This document shows positions 29,842 to 39,958 of a stretch of 64,000 bases of DNA, one piece after another; position 1 is the stretch's first letter, and each line of letters opens with the position of its first letter. The notes beneath the pieces were generated by a model that did no database searches, was not told the origin of the DNA, and worked only from the letters and a program-made list of their open reading frames with translations. The position numbers and the translations under genes were made by a program. Origin of the DNA: Breoghania sp. L-A4 (GTDB lineage Bacteria > Pseudomonadota > Alphaproteobacteria > Rhizobiales > Stappiaceae); contig NZ_CP031841.1 in NCBI RefSeq assembly GCF_003432385.1, positions 4,882,501-4,946,500 on the forward strand, written 5' to 3'.

Positions 29842-31658
29842 TCAGCTGTCGGAGGCTGCAAGCGCCTTGATGACGTCAGCCGTAACCTGATCGACCAGAC
29901 GGTCGGCGGACAGACGCCCGCGCGCGGCCGCCGCCCATTCCTTGCCCGCGGCCTGCGTGCCGTCAGGCAGGGTTTCGTAATGCTCCAGCGCCGCATCGAG
30001 ATCGCCCTCGCGCACGCGCGCCTCCATCCGGCCAATGGCCGCCATCGGCCCGCCGCCGACCACATCGCCGGTGGCCCGCACGCTGACCAGCGAGCGCGCG
30101 TTGTTGAGGAACTTGTCGACAACGCTGTTGCCGGTTTCCACCTTCTCCAGCGTGCCCGCCATCACCCGTGCAACATCGGGGAATTCGGCGATCAGCCGGG
30201 TTGTCGGCGCGATGCCGGTGAACGCATTCTGCTCCAGCGCAGTCAGGTCGGTCCCCTCGGGCAATGCCACCCGCACGGCGGCGAGTTCGGTCTCATAGGG
30301 ACGGCCCAAATCCACCGCGCTCTTGAGCAGCGAGACGGCGACGGCGCGCGATGCCATTTCCCGCGCGCCCGGCCCGCCGACGACGGTTTCGATTTCGCCA
30401 ATGCGATCAGACATCTCGTCGAGCCGGCCAGTCACGCCTTCCAGCGTATCGGTCACCCCGTCCATGCGCATGCCCGACGCCACGATCCGTCCATCAAGCT
30501 CGGTAACCGTCTCGTCGACCTTGGCTACCGCCTTGCCGAGGGTCTCGAGCCGCTCGCTGAAAGCGGATAGCGAGTTGCTGGCGACCGTATCGCCTTCCGT
30601 GGCGGCCTTGGCCGCGGCATTCGCCGCCTCTGCCGCGGAATTGATGCGGCCGTCCAAGGCGTCCAGCCGCTCCTCGACACCCGCGAGCGCCTCGCTCAGG
30701 GCCGCGTCCCGGCCGGTGCCGCCCTCGAGCTGGGAAAGCCGCTCGGCGACATCGCCATCGATTACCTCATTGAGCGACGCAATCTCGCTCTGCAGCTTGT
30801 CTACCGTGCTGCTCAGCGTCGCCAGCGCGGCCGATTCTCCCGCGGAGCCGGTCGAGACGAACCGGCGGATCTCCGCCAGCCCTTCGGTCAGCACGGCCAC
30901 ATCGGCACGCAACGTCTCGGTCGTTTCGCGATCGGCGCCCGCGCCCTGCGCCACGGACTCGGTGTTGCTTTCCAACGCGTCGATCCGTTCGGCGAGATCG
31001 TTGACCACGGAGGGGGCGACGGCGGGACCCGCTTCCACCTGCTTGAGTTCAGTCAGTTGCGTCTCCAGCTGCCGGAACCGCGCATCGGTATCACTGAGCG
31101 TCAGTTGCAGATCTTCCAGCACGCGGTCGACATTGGTTCCACCCGTGAACTGGCCGACCAAAAGCGTCCCCGCCACCGCGACGGCGGCGCCGATTCCCGC
31201 CGCCATGATCTGCGGTTTCATTCCGGAGGGTTGCGGTGACGTCCCCTTACCGGCGGACGCGCTCGAGCCGCTAGCGGCGCTCTTGGCATCCGCCGCGCTC
31301 TTGCCGGCTTCGGCGCCTGGCGCGGCCTGCGCGGCACCTTTCGCCGTCTCGGAGGATTTTGGACCAGGCGCGTCTTTGCCGCCCGTGGATGGTCTCGCGG
31401 CGGTTCCCCCGACGCGGGCGCCGTCTGTCCGCCAGCGGCGGCGCCCGGCGCGAATTTCGCAGCCTCGGGCTTCGTCGCGGCAGCCTTCGCCTGCTCCTTG
31501 CGCACTTCCTCGGCCTTCAAGTCGATTGTCACCGGCTTGCCGCGCGCGCCGGCCTTGGCTGCAGCGGATTTATCCGCGCCGCCGTCCGTTGCACCGGCCG
31601 ATGAACTGCCTCCCGGCTTGCCGGAAGCTGATGCGGTCTTGTCGTTTTCGGAAGCCAT
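29842..31658 (-). CDS. mic60: Alphaproteobacterial Mic60 (mitofilin) homologue, frameshifted
   Basis: The repaired protein is about 605 residues: a cytoplasmic Ala/Lys-rich N-terminus (MASENDKTASASGK), one membrane helix (IMAAGIGAAVAVAGTLLVG), a long coiled-coil region (FRQLETQLTELKQ through AEATNA-type heptads) and a C-terminal mitofilin-like domain (AVSLLKSAVDLGRPYETELA; WAAAARGRLSADRLVD). Alphaproteobacterial Mic60 is known to shape intracytoplasmic membranes and to be encoded with hem genes. The frame breaks in CCCCC 31406-31410; one extra base joins TAPASG to GTAARPSTGGKDAPG and on to the helix. Confidence 0.85.
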
Positions 31659-31893
31659 GCCATTCCCCGCGATCGGTGCGCTGCCGCGCGCACCCCGTCG
31701 TGCGTTTGTCTGTCTCACCCGTCGAACCGCGCATGATCACGCGCGATGGACGAATCACCGGCCCGCGTCAGCGGTCCTGTCGCCACGGCGTGTTTCCCGC
31801 TCAAGGCTGCGTTTCGGCCTCAGGTACACGTCCGTTTTGTGTCGCAATTCCATTCCTAGGACTCAAATCGGACCGAATTGCGCAGCACGAGAT

Positions 31894-32643
31894 CTACCGT
31901 GCCATTGCGACACAATCGAGAAGCGAAGCTTCATCCGGCCTGTCGGCGACGACAATCCGCATTTCTGACCCCGCCTCTTCGGCGGTTCCCGCTTGCGCCG
32001 CAGCGCGAAGCGCCGTGGCCGCCGCCGGGGAGATTGCGAAAAGTGTGAGCCGCCGCAACGCCGAACGCAAGCCGGCATGCGCCACAAGGTCCAGAAATAT
32101 CCGCGCGCTGCGCGCGGAATAGACCACCACCCCATCAATCTCGCCGCGCGCCAGCGCGTCCCGCGCCTCCACACTCAGAGCATTTGCGGCCTCCGCACGA
32201 TAGACCTCGGCCACCCGGATTGAATATCCCGCCCCGGCCAGTTGCTCCTCCAGCGCCCCGTGCCGGTCCCGGCCACAGGCATAAAGAAGGGCGCCTTCCG
32301 CCGGATCGATACGCGCACACACGAAGGCGCCGAGAGCCTCGACATCGCCCGACGCGCTATGAACGGACGCAAACCCCGCGTCGCGCGCCGCCTCGGCACT
32401 CGCATCTCCGACCGTGTAGACCGGCAAATCCTTGAGGCGGGCGCGATCGGTGCGTTGGTTCAATGCCGCGATTGCCCGCGCGCTGGTGACAACAAGGGCG
32501 CAGACACCATCGCGTTCGATCGGCACGGATGGATCAAGCACCACCTCCAGCACCGGCGAGACGGTCACCTTGTGGCCGATGGCAACAAGCTTCGAAGCGC
32601 TTGTCCGCGCCTCCTCGATCGGCCGTGTCAGCAACAGGTGCAT
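31894..32643 (-). CDS. hemD: Uroporphyrinogen-III synthase
   Basis: This 249-residue enzyme cyclises hydroxymethylbilane with inversion of ring D. The sequence is divergent, as usual for HemD, but shows LLLTRPIEEARTSASKL at the N-terminus, ALVVTSARAIAAL, VYTVGDASAEAARDAGF, LLYACGRDRHGALEEQL and GVVVYSARSARIFLDLV. It starts 7 bases after hemC, the preceding pathway step, which confirms the assignment. A 235-base gap precedes mic60. Confidence 0.9.
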   Translation of the reverse strand: MHLLLTRPIEEARTSASKLVAIGHKVTVSPVLEVVLDPSVPIERDGVCALVVTSARAIAALNQRTDRARLKDLPVYTVGDASAEAARDAGFASVHSASGDVEALGAFVCARIDPAEGALLYACGRDRHGALEEQLAGAGYSIRVAEVYRAEAANALSVEARDALARGEIDGVVVYSARSARIFLDLVAHAGLRSALRRLTLFAISPAAATALRAAAQAGTAEEAGSEMRIVVADRPDEASLLDCVAMAR

Positions 32644-32650
32644 GACAGGA

Positions 32651-33583
32651 TCATCCGATCAGGAACCCCGGCCCGCCGCGCTCCTTCAGCGCCTGGCCGA
32701 TGCGCTGGCCGAGCGCCACACCGTCCGCGGCATCGCATTCACCCGACATTTCATGCGCCTCGCTGCCGTCGGGCCGCAAGATCATCCCGCGCAGCGACAG
32801 CCGCCGGTCCGCCAACCGCGCAAGCCCCGCGATCGGGGTGCGGCAGGATCCGTCGAGCACCTTGAGAAACGCCCGCTCGGCGGCAAGGCATTCGGCCGTT
32901 GCCTGATCATGGATGGCGCCGAGCAGCGCTCCCGTCGCCGCGTCGCCCACCCGGGTTTCGATGCAGATCGCCCCCTGGCCCACGGCCGGAAGAAAGGCGT
33001 CCTCGTCCAGTACCGACGTCACAACGTCCTCCATGCCAAGCCGCTTCAGGCCGGAATAGGCCAGCAGCGTCGCATCGACCACGCCGTCGGCCAGCTTCTT
33101 CAGCCGTCTCTGCACGTTACCGCGGTAGGTGACCACCTCGAGATCGGGCCGCAACCGCTTGACGATCGCCTGACGCCGCAGTGATGCGGTTCCGACGATC
33201 GCGCCGGACGGCAGATCGGCGAGCGTCTTGGCTTTCGGGCTGATAAAGGCGTCGCGCACGTCCTCGCGCGGCAGAAACGCCGAAATCTCGAGCCCTTCGG
33301 GCAGCACCGTCGGCATATCCTTGGAGGAATGCACCGCCATATCGATATCGCCGGACAGCAGCGCATCCTCGATTTCCTTGGTGAAAAGACCCTTGCCGCC
33401 TACCTCGGACAACGGCCGGTCGAGGATCTGGTCGCCCATCGTCTTGATGACGGCAATTTCGAAATCATTCTCGCTCATGCCGTGCGCCGCCATCAGGCGC
33501 GCGCGGGTTTCATGGGCTTGGGCCAGCGCCAGGGCGCTGCCGCGCGTTCCGATACGGACAGGTTTCGATTGCAAGATTCTCAT
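32651..33583 (-). CDS. hemC: Porphobilinogen deaminase (hydroxymethylbilane synthase)
   Basis: This 310-residue enzyme polymerises four porphobilinogen units. IGTRGSALALAQA opens the protein, then VGGKGLFTKEIEDALL, DMAVHSSKDMPT and GTASLRRQAIVKRLRPDL follow. LDGSCRTPIAGLA carries the cysteine that binds the dipyrromethane cofactor. It is divergent from tsaD with about 140 bases between, which must hold the promoters of both. Confidence 0.96.
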   Translation of the reverse strand: MRILQSKPVRIGTRGSALALAQAHETRARLMAAHGMSENDFEIAVIKTMGDQILDRPLSEVGGKGLFTKEIEDALLSGDIDMAVHSSKDMPTVLPEGLEISAFLPREDVRDAFISPKAKTLADLPSGAIVGTASLRRQAIVKRLRPDLEVVTYRGNVQRRLKKLADGVVDATLLAYSGLKRLGMEDVVTSVLDEDAFLPAVGQGAICIETRVGDAATGALLGAIHDQATAECLAAERAFLKVLDGSCRTPIAGLARLADRRLSLRGMILRPDGSEAHEMSGECDAADGVALGQRIGQALKERGGPGFLIG

Positions 33584-33725
33584 TCCCGATGTTAGGCCCC
33601 GGTACTAGAACTTTGTAGGCTTCAAGGGAAGTCTCCGGCCCCATCCCGCTGAAGAACTCCATGAGCGCGGCGCGATGATAGGCGCAGCGCGTGGCAAGGC
33701 CAATGCGGCCAATGCAGGACATACC

Positions 33726-34811
33726 ATGCACGACCTGACGGTTCTCGGCATTGAGACGAGCTGTGACGAGACGGCCGCCGCCGTCGTGCGCCGTCATGCG
33801 AACGGACGCGGCGAAATCCTCTCCAACGTCGTTTTGTCGCAGGTGGACGACCATGCGATCTACGGCGGCGTGGTGCCGGAGATCGCGGCGCGCGCTCATA
33901 TCGCCAACCTCGACGGTGTCATCCGGCGCGCCATGGAGGAGGCCGAACTCGGCTATCATGAACTCGATGTCGTCGCCGCCACCGCCGGCCCGGGCCTCAT
34001 CGGAGGTGTCATCGTCGGACTGATGACCGCCAAGGCCATCGCGTTCGCCGCGGACAAGCCGCTCGTCGCCGTCAACCATCTGGAAGCCCACGCGCTGACC
34101 GTGCGGCTGACGGACACGGTCGCCTTTCCCTATCTCTTGCTGCTGGTCTCCGGCGGGCACACGCAATTCGTGCAGGTCAACGGCGTCGGCTCCTATGAAC
34201 GCCTGGGCACGACCATCGACGACGCGCTCGGCGAGGCCTTCGACAAGACGGCGAAACTTCTCGGGCTTCCCTATCCCGGCGGCCCCGAGGTGGAAAAGGC
34301 CGCGCACCGCGGTGATCCGAAACGTTTTGCCTTCCCCCGTCCGCTGGCTGGCCGGCCGGGACTGGACATGTCCTTCGCCGGCCTGAAGACGGCGGTGCGC
34401 ACCCAGGCCGAAAAGATACAGCCGGTCAGCGAGCAGGACATTGCCGACATCTGCGCCTCCTTCCAGCAGGCGGCGGCCGATGTGGTCGGCGACCGGGCAC
34501 ACCGGGCGCTGACGCGCTTCACACAAGAGTTTCCGCAAACCCCTCCCGTGCTGGTGGTCGCCGGCGGGGTCGCTGCCAACGCGCGCATTCGCGCCGTGCT
34601 CACCCAAGCCGCCGAACAGGCGGGCGCAACCATGATCGCGCCGCCGCCGGCGCTGTGCACCGACAACGCGGCGATGATCGCCTGGGCCGGGGCGGAACGA
34701 TTCGCGTTCGGCTACTCCGATCCCATGGACACAGGCCCGCGCCCGCGATGGCCGCTAGACGAGACCGCACTGCCCATCCTCGGCGAGGGCCGCAAGGGCG
34801 CCAAGGTCTGA
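33726..34811 (+). CDS. tsaD: tRNA threonylcarbamoyladenosine biosynthesis protein TsaD
   Basis: This 361-residue enzyme transfers the threonylcarbamoyl group to A37 of ANN-decoding tRNAs. The start [17 protein letters not shown] is characteristic. The metal ligands are in the HxxxH motif [54 protein letters not shown] and [13 protein letters not shown] complete the ASKHA fold. Start ATG 33726 has AGGA upstream. MtaB, which further modifies the same base, is also in this window (59419-60687). Confidence 0.96.
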   Translation: MHDLTVLGIETSCDETAAAVVRRHANGRGEILSNVVLSQVDDHAIYGGVVPEIAARAHIANLDGVIRRAMEEAELGYHELDVVAATAGPGLIGGVIVGLMTAKAIAFAADKPLVAVNHLEAHALTVRLTDTVAFPYLLLLVSGGHTQFVQVNGVGSYERLGTTIDDALGEAFDKTAKLLGLPYPGGPEVEKAAHRGDPKRFAFPRPLAGRPGLDMSFAGLKTAVRTQAEKIQPVSEQDIADICASFQQAAADVVGDRAHRALTRFTQEFPQTPPVLVVAGGVAANARIRAVLTQAAEQAGATMIAPPPALCTDNAAMIAWAGAERFAFGYSDPMDTGPRPRWPLDETALPILGEGRKGAKV

Positions 34812-34812
34812 T

Positions 34813-34834
34813 CCGCGGCGGGTCTTTGCCGCGG
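34813..34834 (+). terminator. Hairpin just after tsaD
   Basis: CCGCGGC (34813-34819) pairs with GCCGCGG (34828-34834) around GGGTCTTT, beginning one base after the tsaD stop. There is no T-run, so termination is uncertain. Confidence 0.35.
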
Positions 34835-34909
34835 CCGGCCCATCGCCCCGGTTCCCCCCTGCGGGCGAACTTGCTAGGTAAGGCATACCTCCCGCCGAAC
34901 GGATATCTC

Positions 34910-35377
34910 ATGCGCGTCTATCACAAGGCCTATGTCTATCTGACCTGCGGGCGGAAGCTGCTGGTCTTCGAGCAGCCGGAAAATCCGCACGTGGGCCTTC
35001 AGGTTCCGGGCGGCACGCTCGATTCCGGCGAAAGCTATCTGCACGGCGCAAGGCGGGAGTTCCTCGAGGAGACCGGGCTTGCGCTCGATCTGGCGCTGGA
35101 TCATCTCGCGGATCAGGACCATGTCTTCCACATGGAAAGCGGCGAGTTGCACGGGTTGCACAGGCGCCGCCACTTCCATGGCGCGCTCGCGCGCATTCCG
35201 GCGGAAGAATGGGAGCACTACGAAATGACACCGAGCGCAGGCGGTCCTCCGATTCTGTTCCGGCTGTTCTGGCTCGATGTCTTCTCACAGCAGGCGCATG
35301 AGGCGCATAATTTTTATGAGGGCTTCGGAGCCCAGCTCGACGCGGTGCGCGCGCGCGTCCAGGGGACCCCGGCATGA
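34910..35377 (+). CDS. Nudix hydrolase
   Basis: This 155-residue protein carries an exact Nudix box at residues about 39-61: GTLDSGE, seven residues, then REFLEETGL, the metal-binding signature of nucleoside diphosphate-X hydrolases. The substrate cannot be told. Start ATG 34910 gives MRVYHKAYVYL and follows an AT-rich stretch; the longer frame upstream overlaps the end of tsaD and is a shadow. Its stop overlaps the gpsA start by 4 bases, so the two are translationally coupled. Confidence 0.88.
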   Translation: MRVYHKAYVYLTCGRKLLVFEQPENPHVGLQVPGGTLDSGESYLHGARREFLEETGLALDLALDHLADQDHVFHMESGELHGLHRRRHFHGALARIPAEEWEHYEMTPSAGGPPILFRLFWLDVFSQQAHEAHNFYEGFGAQLDAVRARVQGTPA

Positions 35378-36372
35378 GTGATTTCCGGAAAATCGGCGTA
35401 ATCGGCGGCGGCTCCTGGGGCACGGCACTGGCACTTGTCGCGGCCCGCGCCGGGCGCGACGTGACGCTTTACGCCCGCGACCCTGAGACGGTCGCCGGAA
35501 TCAATCAACGGCACGAGAACCAGCGCCATCTGCCCGGCATTCGCCTCGACAAAGCACTGCATGCGACGACCGACATGGCGCAGGCCCTCGACGTGGATGC
35601 GGTGCTTCTGGTCACCCCTGCGCAATCGACCCGCGACGTGGCGCAGGCCATGCGGCCATTGCTGAAGCCCGGGATTCCTGTGGTCATCTGTGCCAAGGGC
35701 ATCGAACGCGCCAGCGGTGATCTGCTGGACAAGGTGCTCGCCGAGGCTCTGCCTGGCACCCCCATCGCGGTGCTGTCAGGCCCGAGTTTCGCCGCCGACG
35801 TCGCGTCCGGCCTGCCCACCGCCGTCACCATCGCGGCATCCGGCGAAGCCCTCGCCGACGCGCTTGCACGATCGCTGGCAAATGACAGCTTCCGCCCCTA
35901 TGCCACAACGGACGTTACCGGTGTTCTCATCGGCGGCGCGCTGAAGAATGTACTGGCGATTGCCTGTGGCGTCGTGGTCGGGCGGGCGCTGGGCGCCAGC
36001 GCACAGGCAGCGCTGATCGCGCGCGGATTCGCCGAACTGGGCCGGCTGGGCGCCGCCATGGGCGCGAAACAGGAAACGCTCGCGGGCCTCTCCGGCCTTG
36101 GCGATCTCGTGCTCACCTGCTCCTCGCCGCAATCGCGCAACATGGCGTTTGGCATCGAGATCGGCCGCGGCGGGCAACTCGCGGAGCTCACCGCGCCGGG
36201 CCGGAAGCTTGTGGAGGGGTTCTTCACCGCGCCTGTTGCGGTCGCGCTCGCCCAGAAACACGGCGTCGACCTGCCGATCTGCCAGACGGTGGCCGCCGTG
36301 CTTGCCGGCTCCATGAGCGTCGACGCCGCCCTGCACACCCTCATGACGCGCCCGCTGAAACGCGAAAGCTGA
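35374..36372 (+). CDS. gpsA: Glycerol-3-phosphate dehydrogenase [NAD(P)+]
   Basis: This 332-residue cytoplasmic enzyme makes sn-glycerol 3-phosphate for phospholipids. The dinucleotide-binding loop is IGVIGGGSWGTALALVAAR. VVICAKGIERASG, VLSGPSFAADVASGLPTA and GALKNVLAIACGVV (catalytic Lys) follow, with LSGLGDLVLTCSSPQSRN in the C-terminal domain. It overlaps the Nudix gene by 4 bases. Confidence 0.95.
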   Translation: MSDFRKIGVIGGGSWGTALALVAARAGRDVTLYARDPETVAGINQRHENQRHLPGIRLDKALHATTDMAQALDVDAVLLVTPAQSTRDVAQAMRPLLKPGIPVVICAKGIERASGDLLDKVLAEALPGTPIAVLSGPSFAADVASGLPTAVTIAASGEALADALARSLANDSFRPYATTDVTGVLIGGALKNVLAIACGVVVGRALGASAQAALIARGFAELGRLGAAMGAKQETLAGLSGLGDLVLTCSSPQSRNMAFGIEIGRGGQLAELTAPGRKLVEGFFTAPVAVALAQKHGVDLPICQTVAAVLAGSMSVDAALHTLMTRPLKRES

Positions 36373-36455
36373 ACCATACGCCGTCGCGCGCATCGCAGGC
36401 GATTGAGTTCGCTTGCGCGCCTGAGTACGGTGAAACCAACCCTAGGGAGATTCCC

Positions 36456-36743
36456 ATGCTCTACGCATTGATCTGTAACGATAATCCGAACTCCGTCGCC
36501 GCCCGCACCGAGAATCGCCCCGCGCATCTCGAGCATCTCAAGGGCTTGGGCGACACGCTGAAATTCGCGGGCCCCTTCCTCGACGACAATGGCGATCCCT
36601 GTGGCTCGCTTCTGGTCGTTGAAGCCGACAACAAGAAAGCCGCCGTCGCCATAGGCAACGCGGATCCCTATGCCAAGGCCGGCATTTTCGCCTCCGTCGA
36701 GGCGCGTGGCTGGAAATGGACCGTCAACAATCCGGAGGCATGA
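36456..36743 (+). CDS. YciI-family protein
   Basis: This 95-residue small ferredoxin-like-fold protein belongs to the YCII family, whose general function is unknown. Typical features are MLYALICND at the N-terminus, RPAHLEHLKGLGDTLKFAGP with the conserved His, and ADPYAKAGIF near the end. It follows gpsA by about 80 bases and overlaps the EVE-domain gene by 4 bases. Confidence 0.88.
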   Translation: MLYALICNDNPNSVAARTENRPAHLEHLKGLGDTLKFAGPFLDDNGDPCGSLLVVEADNKKAAVAIGNADPYAKAGIFASVEARGWKWTVNNPEA

Positions 36744-37165
36744 GCGTGGCGTACTGGCTTTTCAAATCCGAGCCGAACAAGTGGTCCTGGGAAATGCAGA
36801 AGGCCAGGGGCGACGCCGGCGAGGAATGGGACGGGATTCGCAACTACCAGGCCCGCAATTTCATGCGCACCATGAAGATCGGCGACCGGGGCTTCTTCTA
36901 TCACTCCAATATCGGCAAGGAGATCGTCGGGATCGTTGAGGTCTGCAAGGAAGTCCATCCCGACAGCACCACGGACGATCCGCGCTGGGAATGCGTGGAC
37001 ATCAAGGCCGTCTGCGACATGCCCAAACCGGTGACCCTTGCCGACGTCAAGGCGGAGCCGAAACTTGAGAAAATGTCGCTGGTCACCTCCATGCGTCTGT
37101 CGGTCCAGCCGGTCACGCCGGAGGAATGGAAGATCGTCTGCAAAATGGGTGGTCTTGATCTCTAG
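36740..37165 (+). CDS. EVE-domain protein
   Basis: This 141-residue protein consists of one EVE domain, a PUA-like fold that recognises modified bases in nucleic acid. The start AYWLFKSEPNKWSWEM and the stretch WDGIRNYQARNFMRTMKIGD followed by GFFYHSN are diagnostic. ATG 36740, with CGGAGG before it, overlaps the YciI stop (ATGA); the longer upstream frame is rejected. The partner and target are unknown. Confidence 0.92.
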   Translation: MSVAYWLFKSEPNKWSWEMQKARGDAGEEWDGIRNYQARNFMRTMKIGDRGFFYHSNIGKEIVGIVEVCKEVHPDSTTDDPRWECVDIKAVCDMPKPVTLADVKAEPKLEKMSLVTSMRLSVQPVTPEEWKIVCKMGGLDL

Positions 37166-37184
37166 CCTGTGTCCATAATCGCTC

Positions 37185-37853
37185 ATGAATGTGGACAAGG
37201 CAGATTTCATTCGAGAGAACACCGAGCTTCTGCCGGTCCCCTCGTCCCCCCGGATCAGGCTTCATGTCGCCGGCGAATCGATGCCGCTGTGGCAGCGCTC
37301 GACCGAGGACCTTGACGCCATCGGCATCGCTCACCTGCCGTTCTGGGCCTCCGCCTGGGTCGGCGGTCAGGCGCTCGCCCGGTTCGTGCTCGACAATCCC
37401 GAAGCCGTGCGCGGAAAGCGTGTACTCGATTTCGCGACCGGCTCCGGCATCGTCGGTATCGCGGCGGCGCTGGCGGGCGCCGCGCGTGTCGTGGCGAACG
37501 ACATCGATCCAATGGCGCTGGAAGCGGCCGGTCTGAACGCCGCCGCCAACGGGGTCACGCTGGAGATGCAACAGGGCGACATCACCGGCGCCCCGGCGAC
37601 GGGATACGACGTGATCCTGTGCGGGGATGTGTTTTACGAAAAGCCGATGGCGGAAGCGATCTTCGACTGGCTCGAGCGGAGCCGCCGGCATGCGGGCGAG
37701 GTGCTGATCGGAGATCCCGGCCGCTCCTACCTCCCTTACGAACGGCTGGAAAAGCTCGCCACATACGAGATGCCGGCAACCCAGCCGTTGGAAGACACCG
37801 ACACACTGCACACCACCGTCTGGCGCTTCACCCGCGACGCGGTACAAACGTGA
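37185..37853 (+). CDS. Class I methyltransferase, ETF-beta lysine methyltransferase-like
   Basis: This 222-residue SAM-dependent methyltransferase has motif I VLDFATGSGIVGIAAALAGA, the post-I acidic site VVANDIDPMALEAA and motif IV-like VILCGDVFYEKP. PFWASAWVGGQALARFVL before motif I resembles bacterial homologues of ETFB lysine methyltransferase, from memory. That would make electron transfer flavoprotein the target, but PrmA-like or small-molecule activity cannot be excluded. It follows the EVE gene by 19 bases. Confidence 0.8.
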   Translation: MNVDKADFIRENTELLPVPSSPRIRLHVAGESMPLWQRSTEDLDAIGIAHLPFWASAWVGGQALARFVLDNPEAVRGKRVLDFATGSGIVGIAAALAGAARVVANDIDPMALEAAGLNAAANGVTLEMQQGDITGAPATGYDVILCGDVFYEKPMAEAIFDWLERSRRHAGEVLIGDPGRSYLPYERLEKLATYEMPATQPLEDTDTLHTTVWRFTRDAVQT

Positions 37854-38034
37854 CGCGGGCGCCGCCAATCGCGGCAGGCGGACCGTCACCATTCCAACGG
37901 AATGCGCTTGCGCTTTTCCATTGGCTCTTATCAGATAGCGACCTTCAAGGGATCGCCTTCGAGACACTCCGGACACATCTGACAAGCTTGCGGACAAGGT
38001 GCTCCGGGACATTGCTCTAGAGGAGTATCGGCAT

Positions 38035-39207
38035 ATGCCGATCATCAATCGTTTTGCCGAGTTTCAGGACGAGATCGCCGGCTGGCGCCGCGATCTGCAC
38101 CGCAATCCGGAATTGCTGTACGACACCCATCGCACGGCCGGCTTCGTCGCGCAGAAGCTGGAGGAATTCGGCCTCGACGACATCGCCACGGGCATCGGCC
38201 GCACTGGCGTCGTCGGTGTCATCAAGGGCCGCAATTCCGCATCCGGCCGGGTGCTGGGCCTGCGCGCCGACATGGACGCGCTGCCGATCACCGAGGAAAC
38301 CGGCGCCGAACACGCCTCGCAGACGCCGGGCAAGATGCACGCCTGCGGCCACGACGGCCACACCGCGATGCTTCTGGGCGCGGCCAAGTACCTCTCCGAG
38401 GCCCGCAATTTCGACGGCACCGTGGTTGTCATCTTCCAGCCGGCCGAAGAGGGCGGCGCGGGCGCCAAGGCGATGATCGAAGACGGGCTGATCACCCGCT
38501 GGGGCATCGACGAGATCTACGGCATGCACAACCTGCCCGGCCTGCCGGTCGGCGCGTTCTCCATGTGCAAGGGCGCCATCATGGCGGCCACGGACAGCTT
38601 CGAGATCACCATCGAGGGCCGCGGCGGCCACGCGGCCAAGCCGAACGAGACGATCGATCCGATCGTCGCCGGATCGCATGTGGTCGCCGCTCTGCAGTCC
38701 ATAGCCAGCCGCAACACGGACCCCCTGGAATCCGCCGTCGTCTCCGTCACGCAGTTCCACGCCGGCTCGGCCTTCAACGTGATTCCGCAATCGGCCGTCC
38801 TGCGGGGCACGATCCGCACATTGAAGGAAACGGTGCGCGACATGACCGAGACGCGGCTCAAGGCTGTCGCCGGCTCGGTCGCCGAAGCGTTTGGCGCGAC
38901 GGCAAGGATTTCTTTCTCGCGCGGCTATCCCGTTACGGTGAACCACGACGCCCAGACCGAGTTCGCGGCCTCGGTGGCGAGCCTTGTCGCGGGTGAGGAG
39001 CGCGTCGACACGGCCACGGCGCCGATGATGGGCGGGGAGGATTTTTCCTACATGCTGCTGGAGCGTCCCGGCGCCTTCATCTTTGCGGGCAACGGCGACA
39101 GCGCCGGCCTGCATCACCCGAAATATGACTTCAACGACGACCTGATCCCGGTCGGCTGTTCCTATTGGGTGAAACTGGTCGAAACGGCGCTGCCCGCAGC
39201 CGCCTGA
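38035..39207 (+). CDS. M20-family amidohydrolase (hippurate hydrolase type)
   Basis: This 390-residue metallopeptidase-like amidohydrolase resembles hippurate hydrolases and N-acyl amino acid deacylases. Metal and catalytic stretches are LGLRADMDALPITEETG, MHACGHDGHTAMLLGAA and VIFQPAEEGGAGAKAMI. The dimerisation domain has GRGGHAAKPNETIDP, and the last ligand region is APMMGGEDFSYML. Start ATG 38035 has GAGGAG about 10 bases upstream. It converges with the next GNAT gene; the stop codons abut at TGATCA. Confidence 0.9.
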   Translation: MPIINRFAEFQDEIAGWRRDLHRNPELLYDTHRTAGFVAQKLEEFGLDDIATGIGRTGVVGVIKGRNSASGRVLGLRADMDALPITEETGAEHASQTPGKMHACGHDGHTAMLLGAAKYLSEARNFDGTVVVIFQPAEEGGAGAKAMIEDGLITRWGIDEIYGMHNLPGLPVGAFSMCKGAIMAATDSFEITIEGRGGHAAKPNETIDPIVAGSHVVAALQSIASRNTDPLESAVVSVTQFHAGSAFNVIPQSAVLRGTIRTLKETVRDMTETRLKAVAGSVAEAFGATARISFSRGYPVTVNHDAQTEFAASVASLVAGEERVDTATAPMMGGEDFSYMLLERPGAFIFAGNGDSAGLHHPKYDFNDDLIPVGCSYWVKLVETALPAAA

Positions 39208-39834
39208 TCATCCCTGTGCGTCTGAAAGAGCCTGAAGCCGGGCCTTGAGCCCGGCCTGCACCATGGACCATTCGCCGGCGAGCACCGAGAAATACACCGA
39301 GTCGCGCCAGCGGCCATCGGGCAGCACCATGTGGTGGCGCAGCATGCCCTCACGGGTTGCCCCGAGCTTCAGCATGGCGGCCTGCGAATGCAGGTTGCGC
39401 GCATCGGTCTTCAGCTGCACGCGCTCGTAGCCGGCGGTCTCGAAAGCATGGCGCATCAGCAGCCACTTGCATTCGGGATTGACCACGCCGCCCCAGAAAT
39501 CCGGATGATACCACGTGTAGCCGATCTCCAGCCCCCGGTGCGCCGGGTGGATATCGAACAGCCGGGTCATGCCGACAAAAGCGTCCGTCGCCTGTTCGCG
39601 CACCACGAAGGGCAGGTGATCATCGGGCGCGCGCGCCGCCATCGCCGCGTCGAAATAGGCGTCGAACGAAGGCCCCAGCGGCGAATTGGCGAAAATCCGC
39701 TCACCCTGATCGGCGACCACCGCCGCAAGCCCCGTATGGTGCCGCTCATCCAGCGGTTCCAGACGCACGAAGCGACCTTCCAGAACAACGGGTTCCAGGG
39801 TCAGCGGCGGCGTCTTGGGGGCGAAGTCCGTCAT
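39208..39834 (-). CDS. GNAT N-acetyltransferase (RimJ/RimL type)
   Basis: This 208-residue acetyltransferase has the RimJ/RimL pattern: [17 protein letters not shown] at the N-terminus, [21 protein letters not shown] in the core sheet, [22 protein letters not shown] and the [18 protein letters not shown] stretch after the acetyl-CoA site. Start ATG 39832-39834 gives [10 protein letters not shown]; the open frame continues further but loses resemblance. The substrate is unknown. Confidence 0.85.
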   Translation of the reverse strand: MTDFAPKTPPLTLEPVVLEGRFVRLEPLDERHHTGLAAVVADQGERIFANSPLGPSFDAYFDAAMAARAPDDHLPFVVREQATDAFVGMTRLFDIHPAHRGLEIGYTWYHPDFWGGVVNPECKWLLMRHAFETAGYERVQLKTDARNLHSQAAMLKLGATREGMLRHHMVLPDGRWRDSVYFSVLAGEWSMVQAGLKARLQALSDAQG

Positions 39835-39958
39835 GCGCGGCATCCCTTCGGCAAATGTGTTTGCCGCTTTTCGCACACGCCTGAAACCTTGCCAACAGCC
39901 ACGCGAGCCTTTAGCAGAAACGCGCAAGCTCACAATTCGAGAACGCGGGAAGAAACAT

